A stretch of DNA of 40,336 nucleotides, from assembly GCA_001632425.1 (NCBI GenBank), contig KV425587.1:137123-177458 (forward strand), read 5' to 3'. Numbering within the stretch: position 1 is the first letter of the stretch; each line of letters begins with the position of its first letter. This document shows positions 34,479 to 40,336 of the stretch, in pieces. The stretch is from Neolentinus lepideus HHB14362 ss-1 (Eukaryota; Basidiomycota; Agaricomycetes; Gloeophyllales; Gloeophyllaceae). Position numbers and translations under genes: made by a program. The notes under the pieces were generated by a model that was given only the letters and a program-made list of their open reading frames with translations, did not search any database and was not told the DNA's origin.

Positions 34479-34884
34479 CTATGTCCATTGTCGTGAAGCG
34501 AGGATCTCCACATCCATCGGATATTTGAGAACTACAAGCTCACCATCGTGATACCTCGCTACCTGATCGCGGTCAACTCCCTAGAATTAATGAATCGGTG
34601 CTGTCTCCGCTAGACTCACCTCGGTAGTCTGCGGACACCTCGCGGTGGGTATCGACTCTGAATAGAGCCTCGGGCTGAAGGGTGAATACTAGGGTTGTCG
34701 GGGCATAAATGGAGAAAGTGGCACCCACTTTATGAAGTTTCGAGTCACTCGTCACAATCGCCATCGTGGCGTTTGCAAGATGGGCAGCTATTTGATCAAC
34801 GTAGCAGGTACCTTGCGTTTCATCAGGGACTACCGGCCATTTCCAGTACGCAACACCTCCTGATCCAAGTATATTCAGCGACAT
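34479..34884 (-). CDS. Small spliced hypothetical protein, 114 aa
   Basis: Exon 1 is 34884-34620 and exon 2 is 34558-34479. The 61-nt intron has a GTGAGT donor and GGTAG acceptor and joins VSADYR to ARYHDGELVVLKYPMDV in frame. The exon 2 product (ending EILASRQWT) is strongly protein-like and is reached only by this splice, which is the main support. The protein reads as alternating beta-strand sequence without signal peptide or known motif. The ATG at 34884 follows an in-frame stop, so it is the likely start unless an upstream exon exists. Family not recognised. Confidence 0.5.
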
Positions 34885-35208
34885 CAGAGCCGGAGAGGAG
34901 GCCCATTAATGCTGTATTCAAGACAGTTGCTCACCTAAGGCTTAGGTACCGAGTGTTAAATTTAAAGCCCAGTATTGATTGATATGAAGAATATGTAAGG
35001 AGACTGCTGAGCCAGTCAACAGCCGTGACAGTGATGTCTGTCACCTGACTGGCTTCTTTGATCACATGTTAACAAATATGGTAAAGCAACTACCTAATAT
35101 GGTCGACTCACCTCTTCCAACCAGGCAATCGACTCCGTCGCCTTTGTGACACTGAGCTATGCCATCATCGCATCCTTCACACGCACCTTCACATCTGGAA
35201 ACCAGCAG
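34885..35208. other. Short intergenic stretch with a hairpin
   Basis: No gene seen. It includes the probable promoter of the minus-strand gene starting at 34884 and the hairpin at 35011-35053. Confidence 0.4.
35011..35053. repeat. Two-part perfect hairpin
   Basis: GCCAGTCA (35011-35018) pairs with TGACTGGC (35046-35053), and GTGACAG (35025-35031) pairs with CTGTCAC (35038-35044). This leaves a 6-nt loop and an internal bulge, 15 bp of stem in total. Too short to type as a transposon. It may be an RNA structure or a protein-binding palindrome. Confidence 0.6.
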
Positions 35209-35215
35209 TATATAA
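35209..35215 (+). promoter_or_regulatory. TATA box, candidate promoter of the heme-thiolate peroxidase gene
   Basis: TATATAA followed by GGGCAGCC and a C/T-rich leader. It is 300 bp upstream of the ATG at 35516, so the transcript would have a long or spliced 5' leader. A short upstream frame (ATG at 35263, five codons) lies in that leader. Confidence 0.4.
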
Positions 35216-35515
35216 GGGCAGCCCCTCATCCACGGTTCCCTCCCCGTTCCTTGCCTCCCTCCATGACCGCGTCCCATTGAGTCCTGCCACGCTCTCAGTC
35301 AAGACTGACGTAGTCTCATCGCCCAGGTCAGAGAAGAGTGCCACGTGAAAGTTAGTCTGTCAGGAAGTCCGCTCTTCTCGTAACGACCGTCTCTGCGAAT
35401 ATAGCAGTAGCCCCGCGTTTGATTCAATGGCTAGGTTCATCAGCTCGAGTCTGATCTTCGATTTGGCGGTGTTCATAAATGCTAACTTGTCCCTGGCTGG
35501 TAACGAACCTGTAGG

Positions 35516-36444
35516 ATGCCTCGCTTTACTCTGTCGACGCTGTTCAAAGGCACGCTCATCGTAGCAGTTATTGCGTTCTTGGCTGGTTTGTGAGTTGCGT
35601 TCATGATGAATCTTGGGATTTCAGGAAATGTGGAAGTACTCAGGTTGGTTCGGCCTGTAGATTTTCTAGTCCTACACCCATCCCGGATATCTTTCCACCA
35701 CCGGATAAATATTACGAAGCACCCAAAGACACGGACTCCCGCTCGCCCTGTCCGGCTCTGAACACTCTCGCCAACCACGGCTACCTGTGAGTCCTTCCTC
35801 CTCTCCTCCATGTTCTTTCCGCTTACTTCACATCTCAAAGCCCACGTAATGGCCGGGGCATCACACCCAGCATGCTCAGCAACGCCCTTCAAGAGGGGTT
35901 GTACACCTCCCTCCCGCTCGCGTCATTCCTGACGTACGGCGGGTTCATCCTGCTACAGCAATTCGGGGCGATCTCCCTGACCGACCTTGCGCGGCACAAC
36001 CATACCGAGCACCTCGCTTCGCTCGCGCATGGTGATCCTGTTCCGTGGGATGCAGAGTACGCACCCAGCGCTGTCGACTTGGAGCTGCTCGAGCAGCTCA
36101 TGGGCGACGCTAATTTGGAGAAGGGCGGGTTTGATGTGGAGAGCTGCGCAAAGGCGCGAGTTAGAAGAGAAGCTGCGTACGCCGGAGACTTGGATATGGT
36201 CCATGCCATTATTGGGAGAGGGGAGATGGCGCTAACGTTAGGGATCCTGGGAGGGGAAGATAAAGTTGTACCCTCGGAGATGTTGAGAAGGTGGTTTGTG
36301 GAGGAGAGGTTTCCGGAGGGCTGGAAGCCCACGAGAAGGTGGACATTGACGGGGACACTTTTGACACAGTTGGATATGAGGATTAGGATGGGGAGGATTA
36401 GGAGAGAGATGGAGAAGGCGAAGGCGAAGGTGAAAAATGCTTAA
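35516..36444 (+). CDS. Heme-thiolate peroxidase (chloroperoxidase/peroxygenase family), 264 aa
   Basis: Members bind heme through a Cys thiolate and carry out H2O2-dependent halogenation, peroxidation or oxygen transfer, usually outside the cell. The join 35516-35589, 35670-35786, 35841-36444 encodes 264 aa, the short-family length. The hydrophobic N-terminus (residues 11-25) is a signal peptide or anchor. SPCPALNTLANHGYLPRNG carries the PCP heme-ligand motif (Cys52). The distal-site block reads LARHNHTEHLASL, where family members I recall have Glu-His-Asp; here residue 122 is Leu (CTC). A later Glu is kept in GRGEMALTLGILGG. The C-terminus is basic (Lys/Arg/Ala). Activity may differ from standard members. 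Exon 1 joins directly to 35670; including a 19-nt exon at 35625 would break the frame. Confidence 0.9.
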
Positions 36445-37644
36445 CCGAACAGGTTGCATGGAGGCTGTTTGGTACGTTTCGTTGCACGTATGATTGTTAT
36501 TTGTTTCGCTGCTGTCGTCATGTTATCTGCATCGCATCAGCTCTCGGACATTGTGCAATACATCAACCTAGCTTATGCACCTCTAGAAGATGTCAGTGAG
36601 GATGCATATTTTGGTGGGGCGGACAGGGCAACCATGCTGCGACTGGCATCCATGCATGTGCAGGGTCATTGTCCCGATTCGTGCCAGCCTCAATCAATCC
36701 AGACAAATGATATTATATCAAAGCCACGGTACTTGCGCAGCTCACCATCGCCTACGCCCTACGATGGTCGTTACGGGGCTATCAAAATCTTGTGACGTAC
36801 ATTAACTTTGTCGGAATGTGTACGCACCTGAGATTCCATCACCGACGTTAGACGCTCAGGATATTTTGGGTAGATGTTTCGCGGAAGAAGGGACGATAAT
36901 ACATACTGGAACACAAGTAGGGGTGCACAATTCTTAGCTATTCCGTTCGTTCGTTCGTTGCGCAAAGGCCTTGAAATTTGGAACTCGAGGTAAGGAACAC
37001 GATCGACTACGACGAACAGCACGGACTTGCATGAATTCAAATTCTGAAATGACCCCCCCCGCACTCGATACAACTGCTCTTAATGATCAAATTCAAACTC
37101 GGACTGGCAGAGGACGAATGTAAACGAACAGGGTGCTCTCAGTCGGCCGGTCGTTTCCACCGCAATTGCGCAACGAACGAACCGAACATGTACAGTTGAC
37201 AACTGGGCACTCATGGTGGACAATGTTCAAGAACACTGGGAGCGAGTTACGTCCATCAGGGCACGATTGATGGGTTCGGTAACACGCCCTAGGTAAGGCA
37301 AGTCAGTAGCTTCGACGGATTCAGAGGCAAGAACTGAGATGTCGGGAGCGATTGCGTCCTGCCGTATGCAAATAGGCTACTGTTTACCTGGCGTCGCGAG
37401 CATTGTGCGTTGAGTTCGTATTGCACAAAAATAGTTGGACGCGCATACTTACGGGGCAATAGGGGACGGCAATAATTGTATGAGGGAGGAACAAGAATGA
37501 GTAGGATGCGATAGTAGACGAAGATACTCAGCGATAAGCAGCCTCTCAACTAGTGCCAGTCTCAGCATGATATGAGCAAGGTAAGATTGAAGCAGATAGA
37601 TGGACAGACAGAGAAGAGGAGCATCGATGCGTACAACATGCGCC
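36445..37644. other. Gene-free stretch (1.2 kb)
   Basis: Contains a short GTTC microsatellite (about 36944-36959) and an inverse-related GAACGAAC tract (about 37171-37185). Together with the adjoining TTGCGCAA they form a ~22-bp inverted repeat spaced by about 200 bp. There is also a run of eight C (37053-37060). Frames of up to 113 codons (36454-36795) lack motifs. No gene is called. Confidence 0.4.
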
Positions 37645-38406
37645 TCACGCCTTCCCATTCGAGAACATCACGGGCCCCTTCCCCTCCTCCCTCCCACGAA
37701 CATAGAACACGTCCTCAAAGACAGCTGGGGTCACGCGTCCGGGGGAGACTTGGCTGAGCGGGGGCAACTGCGAGCTGCTGAGGAGAAACGGGGACGGCGG
37801 CCTGCACTCGAGCGCGTCGAGGTCCTGGTCATGCGTGTCCGGGGTCGCGGAGAAGGTCATATATACTTCGTTAAGGAGGGCATATGAGGGGCCGTAGGCG
37901 TCGTGCGGCGAGTCGGGGCGGTGCGGGAGGATGCCGAGGCCAGTGAGCGGGAGGCCGGAGCCGTCTTCTTTGAGCAGGCCGGAGAAGCCGAGGCCGGAGC
38001 GCGGGTGGGTGGAACAGCCGTAGGAGGAGGGTTGCGGGTGGTAGGAGAGGAAGTGCGGGTGGGCGGTTGAGGAGGAGTAATCGGCGATGGCGGGCCGGGA
38101 GCGGTAGCGCGGCGGGGTGGAGGGGGTGAGGATGTCCGCGAAGGAGTCTGTCGAGGCGGATGCGGAGAATTCAAAGGACGAGAAGGAGCCTTGGGGTATG
38201 CGCGGGGTCGGCGGGGTGGGTATCGAGGCGCGTTCTTCGTCTTCGTGGCGGTAGGCGCGGTGCGCGTCCAGTCGGAGGTTGGCGATGCGCGAGATAATTT
38301 CTTCGTCGTGCTTGAGGCCGACGTCCATCGTAGCATCTTCTGGCTGGTAGTGGTAAGGAGCGGCATCCGTGGCGGGGGCGTTGGCGTAGTTGCAGGTGGA
38401 AGACAT
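37645..38406 (-). CDS. Ser/Pro-rich hypothetical protein, 253 aa
   Basis: A single frame from ATG 38406 to a stop at 37645, with a TATA box 86 bp upstream. The protein is low in hydrophobic residues and rich in Ser, Pro, Tyr and His. TP/SP dipeptides (IPTPPTPRIP) and a helical segment (EEIISRIANLRLDAHRAYRHEDEE) occur near the N-terminus, followed by largely disordered sequence. No known domain. The strong compositional bias and GC-rich third positions fit a coding sequence; the long overlapping frame on the same strand (38552-37857) is its shadow. Confidence 0.65.
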   Translation of the reverse strand: MSSTCNYANAPATDAAPYHYQPEDATMDVGLKHDEEIISRIANLRLDAHRAYRHEDEERASIPTPPTPRIPQGSFSSFEFSASASTDSFADILTPSTPPRYRSRPAIADYSSSTAHPHFLSYHPQPSSYGCSTHPRSGLGFSGLLKEDGSGLPLTGLGILPHRPDSPHDAYGPSYALLNEVYMTFSATPDTHDQDLDALECRPPSPFLLSSSQLPPLSQVSPGRVTPAVFEDVFYVRGREEGKGPVMFSNGKA

Positions 38407-38491
38407 AGTGGTGATCTAGACAGCGAACCAGTCGGTGCAGAGCGTTTGCTTGGGCGAAGGTATTTGTGAGGATGGGCAGGGTGGGGGAGCG

Positions 38492-38499
38492 CTTTTATA
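38492..38499 (-). promoter_or_regulatory. TATA box of the 38406 gene
   Basis: Reads TATAAAAG on the minus strand, 86 bp upstream of the ATG at 38406. A C-rich leader (CCCCCACCCTGCCC) follows. Spacing is typical of a fungal TATA promoter. Confidence 0.65.
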
Positions 38500-38822
38500 C
38501 ATTGCTGGCTTGCGGCTGACTCGCGGAGGCTAGCGCACAGACATTCAGGCAAGATTGTGATACCCGCGAGGCGGCTGGAGGGTGTTGCAATGCAGACTGA
38601 GACTTGCGAACGGGGCGGGGCGGCAGGAGAGTATCACTATAGTGCACGAAGTATGTATCGTGGTCGGGACAGGGAGGATATAGAGTAAAACTGACAGGTG
38701 CGACTACGAGGTGATTCGATGTTGGGCTTTGGTGATACGGTACAAGGCAGCGAATTTCCCTTTTTAGATAGAATAAGTGGAATGAGTTATTTTACAGCTG
38801 TTTCGAAAATCTAAGGCGCGGC

Positions 38823-39876
38823 GCGGATTTTCCCGCGCTGAACCCCTTCAGACAAAATAAATGTGCAGGAGCCGCTAGGAGCTCGGAATACCCTGAGAGC
38901 TTGTAATTAGATGTTTATGATACAGAATAAAATTCAGATGCTGAAAGAATGGCGAAAGTTGGAGGTCCACTAATGCCTACATGAGAGGTGTTTGTAAATT
39001 GTAAGGCACTTTTGGTGACAAGATCAGCCTGTTGAAGGAGAACGGAAGCGCAGAGAGCCTAGATATTTTGTACATAGGTTATTTATGTATGTATAACAAG
39101 GGGGAAAATATTACTGTATCCATCTGATGGAAAGAGTGATTATGGGAGACAGATCTTTGCCATTTGGTAGTGATTTCATGTTGCCCTTACAGAAAATACA
39201 AAACAGCACTATAAATCATGGATAATGGTTCTAATTACTATTCCTATGTACATATATCATATAAAATTGAGACAGTAGCAGATGACATTGTCAATGCACC
39301 ATCTATCCTCGCCGAGACATACACCTGGATGACGTGACGTCACACGATAATCCTACGACCGCACCAACGCGTCTCGGCCAACGATGGTTGTAGGGCTTTC
39401 TGACATCCACACGATCACTCTATGCACCTGGTCACCTCACTAGATAAAACATATGCATAATTGAATTTATTTGGTAAAGTAACTATGGTATTACTACCAA
39501 GATCAATTCTCTGTGAGGGCAACAATAAAATCACTACCAAATGATCTGTCTCCCATAATCAATCTTTCCATCGGATGGATACAATAATATTTTCCCCCTT
39601 GTTATACATACATAAATACCCTATGTACAAAATATCTAGGCTCTCTGCGCTTCCGTTCTCCTTCAACGGGCTGATCTTGTCACCAAAAGTGCTTTACAAT
39701 TTACAAACACCTCTCATGTAGGCATTAGTGGACCTCCAACTTTCGCCATTCTTTCAGCATCTGAATTTTATTCTGTATCATAAACATCTAATTACAAGGT
39801 CTCAGGGTATTCCGAGGCTCCTAGCGGCTCCTGCACATTTATTTTGTCTGAAGGGGTTCAGCGCGGGAAAATCCGC
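38823..39876. mobile_element. Long-terminal-inverted-repeat (hairpin) element, 1.05 kb
   Basis: The left arm (38823 to about 39195) and right arm (about 39508 to 39876) are inverted copies over roughly 370 bp with few differences. They start GCGGATTTTCCCGCGCTG and end with its inverse. The ~310-bp centre is unique and holds GTGACGTCAC (39334-39343) and a smaller GCCGAGAC/GTCTCGGC pair. No transposase frame is present. Similar 18-bp direct repeats flank it (38803-38820 and 39883-39900, two C/T differences), slightly offset from the arm ends. Long arms suggest a Mutator-like or foldback element; superfamily not resolved. A transcript across it would fold into a ~370-bp dsRNA. Confidence 0.88.
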
Positions 39877-39900
39877 ACTTACTCGAAAACCTAAGGTGCG

Positions 39901-39961
39901 TTCAAATGTTGATCAAAATGGATATCCATATAATTACTCTGGCGAAACATTCTGTCAAGCG
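39901..39961. mobile_element. Fragment related to the CACTA-like element terminus
   Basis: AATGTTGATCAAAATGGATA, then TCCATATAATTACT and CATTCTGTCA match the terminal arms of the element at 743-1947 (positions about 778-830, and the inverse of 1860-1910). The outermost CACTGC...CCTGCAA part is replaced by CACTTACTCGAAAACC-type sequence (from 39877), which is either a diverged terminus or a junction. No matching second end occurs before the window stops, so it is a solo end or continues beyond 40336. Confidence 0.6.
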
Positions 39962-40336
39962 GAAATAAGAGCGAGATAATGATGGGATGGAAGCAGAGGC
40001 ACAAATGTGATGGTTAAGGCCATCACACCGGATTCTCTTGTATAACGGTCATTTCTTATTCCTTTGACAATTATATTCATGGTCACTTTAGATACAACTA
40101 CGGGACACTCAGTCATAGTTCCACCGCCGCTCGCTCATAGTAGTTTCCCGTTTGTGTTCCTTTTTCTCCTCGTCGAATCAATGCCGTATTGATCTTGCTG
40201 TCTACTTTATGTCGGAAATTTCCGAACTGCCCTTGCAAGATCTAAAAACCCTAAGTGAACTCAAAAAGCCGAATTCACGGAGCTGGCTCCGTGAATTGGC
40301 GGGCGGTTCACACCGCGCGTGTGACTTGGCTGTTTC
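39962..40336. other. Non-coding right flank
   Basis: No gene seen. It contains a third, weaker copy of the motif TC(G/T)AAAA..CCTAAG (40241-40256) and the palindrome at 40272-40297. It may be the interior of an element whose left end is at about 39877. Confidence 0.4.
40272..40297. repeat. 12-bp perfect palindromic hairpin
   Basis: AATTCACGGAGC and GCTCCGTGAATT are exact inverses separated by TG. The position close to the window edge prevents typing. It could be a subterminal or terminal hairpin of the repeat that begins near 39877. Confidence 0.75.

Noticed and set aside
35625..35643. Possible 19-nt exon in the heme-thiolate peroxidase gene
   Set aside because: Including it leaves the next exon out of frame. 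Joining 35589 directly to 35670 keeps the frame.
37857..38552. 231-codon minus-strand frame upstream of and overlapping the 253-aa gene
   Set aside because: It is a Pro/Thr/Ser-rich phase shadow in GC-rich DNA, and its ATG lies upstream of the TATA box.

Overview
The window is nuclear DNA of a filamentous fungus, most likely a wood- or litter-decaying basidiomycete (Agaricomycetes; a polypore-type genome is a guess). The grounds are: genes broken by many 50-80 nt GT-AG introns, including 16-22 nt micro-exons; a short heme-thiolate peroxidase; a DUF6593-type protein; a secreted family-3 glycoside hydrolase; and intergenic DNA holding small non-autonomous DNA transposons. No prokaryotic operon, phage, CRISPR array, rRNA or tRNA gene was seen. 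Exon joins were worked out by hand from reading frame, splice consensus and family conservation.

Layout. 1-2291: AT-rich non-coding DNA with a 1.2 kb CACTA-like element (743-1947). 2292-4458 (+): spliced orphan protein of 639 aa, convergent with RFC1. 4607-8558 (-): RFC1, the clamp-loader large subunit, 18 exons. 8589-9629: a hAT-like non-autonomous element 30 bp upstream of the RFC1 ATG, separating the gene from an E2F/MCB-like motif (9642-9657). 10462-13314 (+): 897-aa coiled-coil protein with a C-terminal Cys2His2-type motif. 14708-15310 (+): small basic protein. 15474-15583: a 110-bp sibling of the hAT-like element. 15815-17198 (+): SH3-domain protein. 17679-18951 (+): methylthioadenosine phosphorylase, with a GC-AG intron. 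19952-20596 (-): DUF6593-type protein.

22128-24057 (-) RVB1 (RuvB-like 1) and 24230-25099 (+) HAP5/NF-YC are head to head over 172 bp. 25641-26208 (+): DUF1348 (NTF2-like) protein behind a TATA box. 26.2-30.5 kb is gene-poor, with two weak gene calls and two palindromes. 30500-33683 (+): 15-exon GH3 beta-glucosidase/xylosidase-type gene. 34479-34884 (-): small spliced orphan. 35516-36444 (+): heme-thiolate (chloroperoxidase-type) peroxidase with a changed distal motif. 37645-38406 (-): Ser/Pro-rich orphan. 38823-39876: a 1.05 kb long-hairpin element, followed by a fragment related to the CACTA-like termini.

Functionally the window mixes housekeeping genes (RFC1, RVB1, HAP5, MTAP) with accessory genes (GH3, heme-thiolate peroxidase) and lineage-specific proteins. 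I saw no metabolic cluster. The most unusual material is the small transposons: two hAT-like elements of one family with exact 8-bp target duplications, one of them in the RFC1 promoter; a CACTA-like element with different tandem repeats in each arm; and a long inverted repeat able to encode a dsRNA hairpin.
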